From Burkholderia singularis (GTDB taxonomy: Bacteria > Pseudomonadota > Gammaproteobacteria > Burkholderiales > Burkholderiaceae): a stretch of DNA of 64,000 bases. The stretch is from assembly GCF_900176645.1 (NCBI RefSeq), contig NZ_FXAN01000040.1, forward strand, positions 1-64,000, given 5' to 3'. Shown piece by piece: positions 37,340 through 46,457 of this stretch (positions are counted from its first letter, which is position 1; each line of letters opens with the position of its first letter). A program made the position numbers and the translations under genes. The notes beneath the pieces were generated by a model. It was given only the letters and a program-made list of their open reading frames with translations, was not told where the DNA came from and did no database searches.

Positions 37340-38095
37340 ATGGACGCTACTTCCGCCACTGCCAACATCGATTCCGCCGAATGGCGCATTCGATGCGATC
37401 TGGCTGCCTGCTATCGTCTTGTCGCAATGTACGGCTGGGACGACTTGATCTTCACGCATATCTCAGCTCGTTTGCCGGGCCCTGATCATCATTTCCTGAT
37501 CAATCCATATGGAATGATGTTCGAGGAAATTACTGCGTCGTCACTCGTAAGGGTCGATCAGGCAGGCAACAAAATCGGCGATTCGCCATACCCGGTCAAC
37601 CGCGCGGGGTTCGTGATTCATAGCGCGGTGCATGCTGCGCGTGCCGATGTGCAATGTGTACTGCATACGCATACGCGTGCGGGGATTGCGGTCAGCGCAC
37701 AGCGCGCCGGTGTGTTGCCAATTTCGCAGCAGTCGACATTCGTGCTGCAATCGCTTGCTTATCACGATTACGAAGGCGTTGCACTAAAAGACGACGAAAA
37801 GCCGCGGCTGCAGTCGGATCTTGGACGCTCGATGTTCCTGATGCTGCGTAATCACGGACTCCTGACTGTTGGCGCGTCGATAGCCGATGCGTTTCTCGCG
37901 ATGTATCTGTTCGAGACGGCTTGCCAGATCCAGATCGCCGCACTGCACGGCGGTGATCTGATCGAGGTGCCGGCCGGGATTATCGCGACGAACGCCGAAG
38001 CGGCATCGGTACAGACCGATGGATTGGGTGGCGCGTTCGTTTGGCCGGCGTTGATTCGCAAGTTGGACCGGCGTGACGATAGCTATAAAACCTGA
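37340..38095 (+). CDS. Class II aldolase/adducin family protein
   Basis: A 251-residue protein of the class II aldolase/adducin family. Zinc-ligand histidines are in LHTHTRAG, a further one is in RNHGLLTVG, and the phosphate/substrate-binding segment FTHISARLPG is near residue 38. The start at 37340 has GGAG nine bases upstream. Relatives include fuculose-phosphate aldolase and a large group of uncharacterised members; substrate cannot be assigned. It is separated from the peptidase gene by a strong terminator. Confidence 0.85.
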   Translation: MDATSATANIDSAEWRIRCDLAACYRLVAMYGWDDLIFTHISARLPGPDHHFLINPYGMMFEEITASSLVRVDQAGNKIGDSPYPVNRAGFVIHSAVHAARADVQCVLHTHTRAGIAVSAQRAGVLPISQQSTFVLQSLAYHDYEGVALKDDEKPRLQSDLGRSMFLMLRNHGLLTVGASIADAFLAMYLFETACQIQIAALHGGDLIEVPAGIIATNAEAASVQTDGLGGAFVWPALIRKLDRRDDSYKT

Positions 38096-38583
38096 GCGTG
38101 GTGCGCGCGGTCTTGCGTATCTGAACGATCAATCGCCCCGGACAGATCCGCGCTTCAATCGCTTCGCTTAAAACCTGCCGTGTTTGCCATTTCGAAGTGG
38201 CTCAGATGAACTACCGGACGAACTGTCATTACGCCCCGCCCTCACTGTCACTATCATCAACCCGTCGTTTGAGTACCGACGACGTCAGCGCGAACGGATT
38301 CGTAACAGCCAATGCAGTTGACCGAGCACGCTTCATGTGGCTCCCGCTGATTTGTCGATTCGACGACAGCTTTGTCATTCTATGGACGATACCGTCCAAA
38401 AAAACGTCGATGTTTTAATAAAAAATAACTGCGCCGGCGAGCTGATCGCGGCGCAGCTTTGGATCGGGTGGCGTGTCACGTTCGTTACGTCGTGACCCGG
38501 TAATGCATCATCTGGTCTATGCGGCCTCACGCAAATGCGGGTTTGCCGAATTTTATAAAGATGGTATGCGCGAACCGTGATGA
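38096..38583. other. Convergent intergenic region
   Basis: About 490 bp between the convergent aldolase and glycosidase genes. Apart from the minus-strand terminator at 38429-38456, no gene or RNA is recognised. Confidence 0.4.
38421..38456 (-). terminator. Intrinsic terminator of the lipoprotein glycosidase gene
   Basis: On the minus strand an 8-bp stem CTGCGCCG/CGGCGCAG (38429-38436 with 38449-38456) is followed by TTATTTTTTATT. It lies about 130 bp after the glycosidase stop. Confidence 0.75.
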
Positions 38584-39999
38584 TTAATTTTTAGTGGTCG
38601 TGGTCGCGTTGGTGATGGCCGTCTGCATCGTCGTGTACCGCGGCTTTGGTTGTCCGCTGTTCGTCATTAAACCATACGCTCCGGTCGAGTCGTCATAGAG
38701 TTCATACCAATTGAAGCCGATGACATTGTAAGTTGTTCTTGCAGCGACCAGTTCGGCTATCGTCTTCGTGATGTACGCCTGAGCCTGTGCTTCCGTATTG
38801 CTGAGATTCACGCCGACCTCGGTAATCACGATCGGCAGGTTGTAGCTCGCCTTGAGCCGTGCGAGCACGTTGTACGTACCAGTGAGGCCGACTGCGTTTT
38901 CGATGTCGCCGCCGTCGGAGTACCAGTGCCACTGAATTACGTCGGGCGTGATTTTCGGATGACCGGTCGTGCCGTCGGGTTGGGTGCCCGTCATTAGTCC
39001 ATCGAGGAATCCGAAATACAGCCAACCGGCCGTTGCGTTTGCAATCAGCTTGGTTTTGTGCTGCGTATCGACTGAACGCCAACCGTCGAGTGCACCTCGC
39101 AATGCACCGCGCCAAATCGGAAAGGTCGAATTGTCGAAGTCCGAAACATTGACGCCGTCGCCACGAATCGGTGCGTTGTGGCTATCCAGATCGTATTCGT
39201 TGCCGAACTCAACCATCGGAATGCCGGCGAGCTTTTGTGCTGCATAGACGGAAAGCTGATAGGCATATGCGTATGCCGTTTCTTCGGTCGGCTGTTTGCC
39301 GTTTAGTGAAGGATCGACCCAGGGGTTCGCTTCGATCATCGGCAGTACGGTGACGTTGGGTCCGAGTCCGGGGATGAGCTTATCCGCAATCGCGTCGATG
39401 TGATCCGGGATGTAAGCGTCCTGCCGGTAGACGTGGATGCCGGCGGTAGTCAGGTGGGATGCCTGAGTGGCGAGCGGCGTCGAACTGTAGACGCTGTTGG
39501 TGGCGACAAAGTGTCCGTTCGTACCAAAGAACGGTGCGACCCATGCGGCAGGCGAAGTCGACGAGGACGAAGCCGGAGGAGTCGTTGTCGACGATGACGA
39601 TGACCCGGAACCGCTAGAACTCGTCGACGAGCCAGAACCATGCGAGTTGGAGCCGTGAGAGGCACTGGCTGCATCGGATGCGCTCGCTGATGGAGGCGCA
39701 TTTGGCGTGCTGGATGTGCTGGACGTATCGGTTGCGCTGGCGGCGCTCGGCGCGCTCGGCGTTGCCGATGCGATCGGATTGCTCGTATTGCTGTTTGACG
39801 TCGAGTTTGCGCTGGTGGAGGATGCAGGCACGACGATACCCGGAGTTGCGGCGGCGAGGCTGGAGTTGGTATTGCTTCCATCACCACCGCCGCACGCAGT
39901 AAGTAGGAGTGCGAACAATGTGGCGAAAACGATCGGAATATACTTCGGATACCTAATAAATTGATTCGGGCGCACGGAAGTAATGTTCAGATGATTCAT
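38584..39999 (-). CDS. Lipoprotein glycosidase, clan GH-A-like, with Ser-rich linker
   Basis: A 471-residue outer-membrane-type lipoprotein. The lipobox LLTAC is at about residues 32-36, followed by a 110-residue linker rich in Ser, Thr, Ala and Asn, then a TIM-barrel-like domain. Candidate catalytic glutamates are in VEFGNEYD (acid/base) and VITEVGVN (nucleophile), the spacing expected for clan GH-A enzymes such as GH5/GH39. No ribosome binding site stronger than GGAGATCC is seen before the ATG. It lies beside polysaccharide genes and probably trims or degrades a surface glycan; the glycan is unknown. Confidence 0.72.
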   Translation of the reverse strand: MNHLNITSVRPNQFIRYPKYIPIVFATLFALLLTACGGGDGSNTNSSLAAATPGIVVPASSTSANSTSNSNTSNPIASATPSAPSAASATDTSSTSSTPNAPPSASASDAASASHGSNSHGSGSSTSSSGSGSSSSSTTTPPASSSSTSPAAWVAPFFGTNGHFVATNSVYSSTPLATQASHLTTAGIHVYRQDAYIPDHIDAIADKLIPGLGPNVTVLPMIEANPWVDPSLNGKQPTEETAYAYAYQLSVYAAQKLAGIPMVEFGNEYDLDSHNAPIRGDGVNVSDFDNSTFPIWRGALRGALDGWRSVDTQHKTKLIANATAGWLYFGFLDGLMTGTQPDGTTGHPKITPDVIQWHWYSDGGDIENAVGLTGTYNVLARLKASYNLPIVITEVGVNLSNTEAQAQAYITKTIAELVAARTTYNVIGFNWYELYDDSTGAYGLMTNSGQPKPRYTTMQTAITNATTTTKN

Positions 40000-40522
40000 G
40001 GCAGGATCTCCGTTCGGGGAAGGTTTCTATCTTAGGTTAATTTGAGATAAAGGTATCTCTAAATTATTACCGAACGATGGATCGAATGCCAGTGTTTGGG
40101 AAGCAAAATAGGCCGGTTGGAATTTTTTGAATCGGGATGGTGGGGTATCGATGAATGCGATGTCGGATGGCCCGTCCATCGAGCATCGGTGGCGAATATC
40201 CGGCATTGCCTTGTGCGATCGCGGTTTCGCGGGTGATGGCAGGAGCCGATCGGTATCGCAAACACGCGTTTGGTGGGTGACCTTTCTGTTTTGACAGGAT
40301 TAGAGTATTTGTTCGAAACGAACGGATTGGTAATGAAGCGTTGACAAAATGAAAAAAGGAAATGGAGGTGATGAAATAAAAAACCAGAGGTGTTTAAACC
40401 TCTGGTTTTTCCTTGAATTAATTTTTAATAATGATGTAATGCTGCCGATTTGGCTTTCAATGGTATTTAATTGTAAAGAAAACTCCTGGGTTCATTCGGC
40501 ATCGGAAATTCTTGGCGGCAGT
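40000..40522. other. AT-rich intergenic region
   Basis: About 520 bp between two minus-strand transcription units. It holds the promoter of the glycosidase gene near 40000-40080 and the bidirectional terminator at 40379-40410. No gene is recognised. Confidence 0.45.
40379..40410 (-). terminator. Strong bidirectional terminator of the polysaccharide operon
   Basis: AAAAACCAGAGGT (40379-40391) and ACCTCTGGTTTTT (40398-40410) form a 13-bp perfect stem with a 6-nt loop. On the minus strand it is followed by further T residues, 113 bp after the Wzc-like gene stop. Confidence 0.88.
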
Positions 40523-42814
40523 TCATTTTGCACGTTCGAGCGTTCGCTTTGCCGTGGAAGGCGTATCGATTTCATACGCGCGATGCTCGCCGTCGTGCGA
40601 TGCAGCTCGGCGTTTACCAGAAGGCCCGGCGTCTGCGTTGAAAACGTGGCCGACGAGTTTTGCGCCGACGCTTTCGAGCCGCTGCTGCGCGGTTTCAAGG
40701 TCTGTCGCGCGAGTCGTTCGGCCGCGCGAGACCAGCAGAACCGCGTCGCAATCCCGAGTGGCGATCGAAAGCGCGTCGCTGTACGGCAGGACTGGCGGCG
40801 CATCGACGATGATGAAATCGTAACGCGTGCGCAATGTCGCGATCAGCGCGGTCAGCTCCGGCCGCTCAAGTAAACCGGCCGGATTCGCGCCAGATAGCGT
40901 GCCGGGCGTCATGACGGACAGCGTGCTATTGCCGATTCTAACGATCGCATTGTCCAGCGGCTGTGCATTCTCGAGCACGTTTGCGAGGCCAATGCCGCTG
41001 CGCTCGGCGCCGAGCGGATTGTGGGATCCGCCACGCATGTCTGCGTCGACGAACAGAACGGATGCGTTGGAATCCGCGAACAGATACGCCAGATTCGACG
41101 CAACGAAACTGCAGCCCACGCCAGCGGTTGGGCCAGTGAACAGCAGAACCTTGCCGCCTTCCCGGCCGTCGTGCGCGAACGCTGCCCGCATGCTCGTGCG
41201 CAGCACGCGCAGTGTCTCGATACTGGGATCGTCGGGATCACGGGCGGCGAGAGGTTTGACCGACGGATGGGACGCGCTGATTTTGAGCGCGTGCGATGCC
41301 GGCGGCGTGAGGACAGCGACGCACGGCAGATCCGATACGTCGGCGATCGACTGGGGGCCGTTCAGCTCGTTGCGGCGGCGGGCAAGCAGGTATACAAGTG
41401 CCAAACCCGTGAACAAGCCGGCCAGCAGCGCGCCGACGATGATGAGGCCGCGTTGCGGCCATGCCCGCCTATACGGCTTGTTTGCCCAGTCGACGACGGT
41501 TACGCCGGACGGCGTGCTGGCAACGGCGATTTCGAGCTGTTGCGCATTGGCCAGCACCTTTGTGTAGAGTTCAGAAGCAACCGTTACCTGGCGCGTCAGC
41601 CGGACGAATTCGCGTTGCGCGGTCGGCAGCTTGTTGGCTGCGGCAGTTGTTTGCTGAATTTCCTTTTTTACTTGATCGAGCTGGGTCTGCACGGTCTGAT
41701 AGGTCGTGCTGCCGGGCTGGAAGCGTCCCTTCACGTTGTCGAGCGAGAGTTGCAGCAACGTTTGTTTTTCGGACAGCGAGTTCAATCGGCCGATCAGCGC
41801 AGCCCCCTGCTGGTCGACATCGATCGTGCCCGTCGTCGTCCGGTAGCGGTTCAACTCGTCCTCGGCCTTGGCGAGATCCTGCTTGAGGACAGGCAGGCGT
41901 GCGTGCAGCGAGTCGAGGCTGCGTTGTGCATTCTGCGAACGATAGGCAATGTCCTGCTGAAGGTAGACGCGGATGATTGCGTTGACCAGATCCTGGGCAT
42001 GCTGGGGCGTATCGGCCTGATAGATGAGCCGCATCAGCGACGGCTCTTCTAGCGTCGAATCGCGGTTCGCGACGATCGTTTTCATCTTCTTCATCACGTC
42101 GTCATAAACACGCTGCGTCGATTCCTTGACGATCGAGAATTCGATGCCGCTGCGCGCGCGCAGCGTATCGACTCGAATCTCGCCAGCCTGGGCATTGTCC
42201 GATCCGACGGTAAACGGCACCGTGGCGCCGACTACGCCGCGTGCGAGCAGCCGGTCTTTTTTGTCGTACAGTGCCCAGTGGCCGTTGTCGCCAGCGACGA
42301 GCCGGAATTTGTCGCCGTATGATGCGTCCGGCACCGTGAATGCGCCGAGTTTCAGTTTTTCGCCACCCCACGCGAAACCGGACAAGCCGAGCAATGGCGC
42401 AGCGAGCTTGTCGTCATCCGCATGGCTTGATGCGAACAGACGGCCGATCAGCGGGAAGTAGCTGCGCGTGCGGATGTCGAGATCCGCGCCGATCTGCTCG
42501 ATTGCGGCACCGACGGTCGCGCGCGAGGTCAGCACTTCGCTTTCGTCGTTCGCGGACGGGCCGGCCGAGATCGTGCCCGAGACGTCGGACAGTGCGCTGA
42601 TGGCGGCGCCCGGCTTGGTTTGGATGCGCAGCAGCGCTTCGGTTCGGTATTGCGGCGTCGCGACGAATGCATACAACACGCCGAGCGCGAAAAACACGCC
42701 GACGATCGTCGCGAACAGCCGCCGGTGCCGGGAGATGCTCCACGATAGGCTTGTGAGCCCGTCGTTGTTCTTGGCGTGTGGCGCGGTCATAGTGGGTTGT
42801 GCTTTCAGGTCCAT
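40523..42814 (-). CDS. Wzc-like polysaccharide co-polymerase/tyrosine autokinase with altered Walker A
   Basis: A 763-residue inner-membrane polysaccharide co-polymerase. An N-terminal transmembrane helix (about 33-52), a long periplasmic Wzz-type domain with coiled coil (about 290-430), and a second helix (about 455-478) precede a cytoplasmic BY-kinase-like domain. Walker A' (VLFVDADMRGG, Asp590/592) and Walker B (FIIVDAPPV, Asp671) are present. The Walker A reads GPTAGVGCSF, with Cys568 where a lysine is expected (GVGKSF); the codon is TGC in the given sequence. The C-terminus has only one tyrosine near the end instead of the usual cluster. Chain-length control is probable; kinase activity is doubtful. 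It is last in a three-gene operon. Confidence 0.85.
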   Translation of the reverse strand: MDLKAQPTMTAPHAKNNDGLTSLSWSISRHRRLFATIVGVFFALGVLYAFVATPQYRTEALLRIQTKPGAAISALSDVSGTISAGPSANDESEVLTSRATVGAAIEQIGADLDIRTRSYFPLIGRLFASSHADDDKLAAPLLGLSGFAWGGEKLKLGAFTVPDASYGDKFRLVAGDNGHWALYDKKDRLLARGVVGATVPFTVGSDNAQAGEIRVDTLRARSGIEFSIVKESTQRVYDDVMKKMKTIVANRDSTLEEPSLMRLIYQADTPQHAQDLVNAIIRVYLQQDIAYRSQNAQRSLDSLHARLPVLKQDLAKAEDELNRYRTTTGTIDVDQQGAALIGRLNSLSEKQTLLQLSLDNVKGRFQPGSTTYQTVQTQLDQVKKEIQQTTAAANKLPTAQREFVRLTRQVTVASELYTKVLANAQQLEIAVASTPSGVTVVDWANKPYRRAWPQRGLIIVGALLAGLFTGLALVYLLARRRNELNGPQSIADVSDLPCVAVLTPPASHALKISASHPSVKPLAARDPDDPSIETLRVLRTSMRAAFAHDGREGGKVLLFTGPTAGVGCSFVASNLAYLFADSNASVLFVDADMRGGSHNPLGAERSGIGLANVLENAQPLDNAIVRIGNSTLSVMTPGTLSGANPAGLLERPELTALIATLRTRYDFIIVDAPPVLPYSDALSIATRDCDAVLLVSRGRTTRATDLETAQQRLESVGAKLVGHVFNADAGPSGKRRAASHDGEHRAYEIDTPSTAKRTLERAK

Positions 42815-42907
42815 CGTTGTTTTCCGTTAGCGACGGCGGCCGCCGCTGTCCTCTGCATCAATCGGTTAAACCCGGCTTTGCGCAGGCATTCGCGCCGGGC
42901 GCGGCGC

Positions 42908-44233
42908 TCAGGCGCCAATCGTAATGAAAATTGGCCCTTTTGCTTCCGGAACCTCGAACGTGGTGCCGCCGGCATTGAGCTTGGCACCGTACATGTCGGT
43001 CACGCGCGCATTGGCCGGCAGTCGCGACAAGTCGACGACGATCGAATTGCCGGTGCCGTAGCACCAGACCACGTACTTTGTCGTGCGCGGCGCGGTCAGC
43101 TTCAGCACGATGTAACGTGCGTTGGCGTCGAGCCGATACTGCGCACCCTCGGCGTCCCCGGTGAACGAGAACAGATGCTGGACGGCGGTGTAGGCAGGCA
43201 GCTTTTCACCGTTGGCGTCCAGCAGTCCGAAATTGTGCTCCATGTCTTTGTTGTTTCGGCCGTCGTTGCGAATGTCGTAATACGACGTGAGGCCGACTTG
43301 GGCGATCCAGTTCGACAGCAGCAGCCGTACCGCATATTTCGCTTGGCGCTCGCGCGCGATTTGCGAGTGGCCGTCATCGATGTCGGACACATAGTTGTAG
43401 CCGTAGCTCGGGTATGCCCATTCGGTTGCCCACACCTGCGGTTTCTTGCGATACGTCGACAGATCGCGTCGCAGCGCGGCGTAATCGGCGAAGACGGTTT
43501 CGGGTTCGGTCTGCCGGTACGGATGCACGCTGATTGCGTCGGGCGCGGCTTGCTTCGGGCCGCCGATGTCGCCGACCTTACGGATGAACGCGCGGTTGAT
43601 CTGCTGTACGCCGCCCGTCGCGACGATCGCATTCGGGTCTGCGGTCTTGATCGCTTGCACGGATTTTTTAAGCACTTCCTTATAATCGTCGGCCGACGGC
43701 TTGCCGAGCCAGTAGGTCGGGTGATCCTCTTCGTTCCAGATCTCGTAGCGCACCGCTTTACCCTTGAAGTGCTGCGCGACCTTGAATGCATAGGTGCGGA
43801 ATGCGTTGAGTTGAGCGGGCTGAGTCGGTGGTCCCTTTGGGCTCAACGCATAGTGCTGACCGCTGAGGATGAACAGCACGCCGAGGCCGCGTGCGGACAG
43901 ATCGGCGACGAGCTTGTCGTACTGCGAAAAATTCCAGCCATGCGGCGTATCGACTGCTTGCCAGAACAGGTTGGCGCGGATGAACGTGAAGCCCGCGTTC
44001 TTGATCGCGTCGAGCAGCTTCGTATCGCCGATCTCGTGCACCGCGACGCCGGTGTTGTCGCGCGATGCGACGAAGCCCGGCAGATCGACATACGGCGGGT
44101 TGGCGGCGGAAGCCGGCTGCGACGCGCTCAGCGTGACGACGCTCGGCTCGCTGGCGAAGCTGAGCGTGACGAGCGTGGCGCTTGCAAGCGCGGCGAACAG
44201 CCGATGGCGCAGGGATAGCGTGCGGTTCTTCAT
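42908..44233 (-). CDS. Exported GH39-like glycosidase
   Basis: A 441-residue protein with a signal peptide (about residues 1-45, ASA/AN) and a clan GH-A barrel. The acid/base glutamate is in YEIWNEEDHP and the nucleophile in VWATEWAYP. This layout is found in glycosidases coded within exopolysaccharide operons (PslG-like), which cut the nascent polymer in the periplasm. The start at 44233 is supported by AAGGAAAC upstream; a frame seven codons longer is less likely. It lies between the polymerase and co-polymerase genes on the same strand, 27 bp after the former. Confidence 0.8.
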   Translation of the reverse strand: MKNRTLSLRHRLFAALASATLVTLSFASEPSVVTLSASQPASAANPPYVDLPGFVASRDNTGVAVHEIGDTKLLDAIKNAGFTFIRANLFWQAVDTPHGWNFSQYDKLVADLSARGLGVLFILSGQHYALSPKGPPTQPAQLNAFRTYAFKVAQHFKGKAVRYEIWNEEDHPTYWLGKPSADDYKEVLKKSVQAIKTADPNAIVATGGVQQINRAFIRKVGDIGGPKQAAPDAISVHPYRQTEPETVFADYAALRRDLSTYRKKPQVWATEWAYPSYGYNYVSDIDDGHSQIARERQAKYAVRLLLSNWIAQVGLTSYYDIRNDGRNNKDMEHNFGLLDANGEKLPAYTAVQHLFSFTGDAEGAQYRLDANARYIVLKLTAPRTTKYVVWCYGTGNSIVVDLSRLPANARVTDMYGAKLNAGGTTFEVPEAKGPIFITIGA

Positions 44234-44260
44234 ATCGTCGTTTCCTTCTCGCACGCGCCT

Positions 44261-45556
44261 TCAGTGTAGCCCCGACGCGGTGCCGCGCACGTTGCTTTGC
44301 AGCCGCTCGAATGCGATCCGCGCACTCGAGATGCGCGGCCGCGGCACGCGCTGGCTGATTGAGTTCAGAACCACGCCGAAGAACAGCAGGCAGCCGGTCG
44401 TTTCATAAATATCGGTCGTCAGCCCGCTCGCGAGCAGAAAGCACAGCATCAGCCAGATCGGCCGATTGTTCGATTCGCGCGAGAGCACGAAATGGACGAA
44501 TGCCGCGATGAGAAACACGTTGCCGATTACGCCGACATTCGCCAGCGTGTAAAGGGCCATGTTGTCTGCGTAGCCGGTGTTGAAGCCGAATCCGGTTGCG
44601 CCGTTGCCGACTGCCGAGCCGAAACCAACTGACGAGCCGAAGCCGCCCGGCCCGACGCCGAGCCAGATCAGGTGCTCGCGCACCATGCCTTCGATCAGCA
44701 TCGGCCATGTGTTGAAGAAGCGGTCTTGCATCGACGACAGCGAACCGGAACTGCTGATGTCCTGAATGCTAGCCAGCGTGATGAGCCAACCCGCGATCGG
44801 CAGTGCGACGATGAGCGCCGACAATGCGATGCTCGCAGTACGCAGCGAGCGCGTGCGCAGCATCAGATGCAGCCCGACGACGATCACGAGCGCGACGAGG
44901 GTTGTCTTGTTCGTTGTTTTCCAAATGGCAAGCGCCGACAGCGCGAGGATCGCGGTGACGGCAGCACGCGAGCGCAGGCGCGGGAAGATCCAGGTCACGA
45001 GCAGGCCGATCAACAGCCCTGTCGACGCGCTGCTGCGGCCGAAGCCGGGCAGCCGCGATGCCGTGCCCACGTAGGTTGCTTTTGCGATCGTCACGCTCAC
45101 GCCGCCGCCGATATCGACGCTGCCGCCGACCCAGGGCAGGTGTACGAAATAGTTGAGGAACACGCCGCCGACTGCAAGCAGCGTGAGCCCGACGAGCACG
45201 GCCAACATTCGCGGCGATTCGAGCACCTCGAGCGCCTGCGGCGGCATCACGAGCGCGAACAGCATCGGCGAGACCGTCCAGATCCAAAAGAGCGCGGCGC
45301 TCAACGGAATACCGTTGGCGAGCGACACGCACATCTGCGCGCCCAGATACGTGATGATAAGCACGTGGCTTGCCTTCGGCCGTTCGACGAGCGCGAAGCC
45401 GAGCGCCACGACCATCAGTGCCTTCGGCAGATAGCCGAGCGGTGCGAGGCCGACGAGCGACGTGTAGTAGCGGATCGCGCCGGACAGCACGTCGCTGGCG
45501 ACGGCGATGACGAAGATTGCCGCCCAGAGTCGGTGTATCTTCGAGATACCTTGCAT
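44261..45556 (-). CDS. O-antigen ligase/Wzy-like polymerase
   Basis: About 431 residues with ten or more hydrophobic segments and a large periplasmic loop (around HLIWLGVGPGGFGSSVGFGS), the arrangement of Wzy/O-antigen ligase family proteins. These polymerise or ligate lipid-linked oligosaccharides at the periplasmic face. The start is uncertain: 45556 gives a short cytoplasmic N-terminus, while the open frame extends to 45658; neither has a good ribosome binding site. It is the first gene of the minus-strand three-gene operon. Confidence 0.75.
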   Translation of the reverse strand: MQGISKIHRLWAAIFVIAVASDVLSGAIRYYTSLVGLAPLGYLPKALMVVALGFALVERPKASHVLIITYLGAQMCVSLANGIPLSAALFWIWTVSPMLFALVMPPQALEVLESPRMLAVLVGLTLLAVGGVFLNYFVHLPWVGGSVDIGGGVSVTIAKATYVGTASRLPGFGRSSASTGLLIGLLVTWIFPRLRSRAAVTAILALSALAIWKTTNKTTLVALVIVVGLHLMLRTRSLRTASIALSALIVALPIAGWLITLASIQDISSSGSLSSMQDRFFNTWPMLIEGMVREHLIWLGVGPGGFGSSVGFGSAVGNGATGFGFNTGYADNMALYTLANVGVIGNVFLIAAFVHFVLSRESNNRPIWLMLCFLLASGLTTDIYETTGCLLFFGVVLNSISQRVPRPRISSARIAFERLQSNVRGTASGLH

Positions 45557-46380
45557 CTGTACGTGATGGTCAAATTGCGGGCCGCACTGCGGATCGAACG
45601 GTCTCATCTTGCGGGCTGGCATCGTCTGGTCTCGAACGGTTGCGCGCATCGCTTTCAATTATCAGCGAACGATGCCAGGAAACGTGATTCCGGTTCGTTG
45701 CGTCTGATTCGTTCGGACCGCGCGCCGGCGCGGTCGCGCATGCGGCCGGCCGCCTCGAGGCGGCTTGGTTGGCTGAAGGCGCTGCCGCGCGTAGCGGTGG
45801 CGCCGAACGTGAATCGATACTGGATCCATCGTCTGCGTCGAAGGATAGCGTCGCCATCTATCGGGGAAAGTACGACAGCCTACACTACGCCGATGGTGCG
45901 AATGGCGGTTAACATCGCAAGATAGCGTTAAATATAGTGGAACGTTAAGGATAACGGAGAATAATTGGCGGAAGACGGCGTCATGCAGCAGAGCAGCGAA
46001 CGCGTATGGCTTTTTTGCACGCATCAATCGTGCCGGCTCGGCGTGATCGCGCGGGGCTTGTGAACAGGCGCTGATCAGTGTTTTGGCCAACCACGCACAC
46101 TGGCCGCAAGCACATGCCGCGGGCGGCTTTTCGGCAGGACGGTCGATCGGTCGGGCTTGCAAGCCTTTGTTACAACTATGACCTCGCATGAAGAGGTTGG
46201 ATGATGGCTCCACCGTTCCATCGGATGGAATTTGCCGGATGCACATTCCACCGGACAAGAGCTTGTTGGATAAAGATCGCTGATTCGGCCAAGCTGTCTG
46301 CTCATTGCCGCGTGCCATTCCGAATGATGTGACGAAACCGGGTGGGCATTTGCACAGTGCCGCGAAGCGCAGCGCGGACC
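45557..46380. other. Intergenic region upstream of the polysaccharide operon
   Basis: About 0.8 kb. The stretch 45880-45990 is AT-rich and probably holds the operon promoter. A long minus-strand frame through 45662-46561 overlaps the sedolisin end and has no recognisable protein character, so it is not listed as a gene. Confidence 0.4.
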
Positions 46381-46411
46381 AAAAAAAATCGCCTCTCCGA
46401 AGAGAGGCGAT
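46381..46411 (-). terminator. Intrinsic terminator of the sedolisin gene
   Basis: ATCGCCTCTC (46388-46397) pairs with GAGAGGCGAT (46402-46411) around a CGAA loop, and the minus strand continues with a run of eight T residues. It is about 47 bp after the sedolisin stop. Confidence 0.9.
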
Positions 46412-46457
46412 CGCGCGCCGGCGCGTGGCCGGCGGATTGCGTGATGCGTCGGGGCGG

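Noticed and set aside
39500..39900. Repetitive-looking sequence considered as a tandem repeat
   Set aside because: It is the low-complexity Ser/Thr/Ala linker of the lipoprotein glycosidase, without a regular repeat unit.
42776..44218. 480-codon plus-strand open frame
   Set aside because: Antisense to the GH39-like glycosidase and the end of the Wzc-like gene; no domain or motif.
44672..45925. 417-codon plus-strand open frame
   Set aside because: Antisense to the Wzy-like gene, with an Arg/Asp/His-rich nonsense composition.
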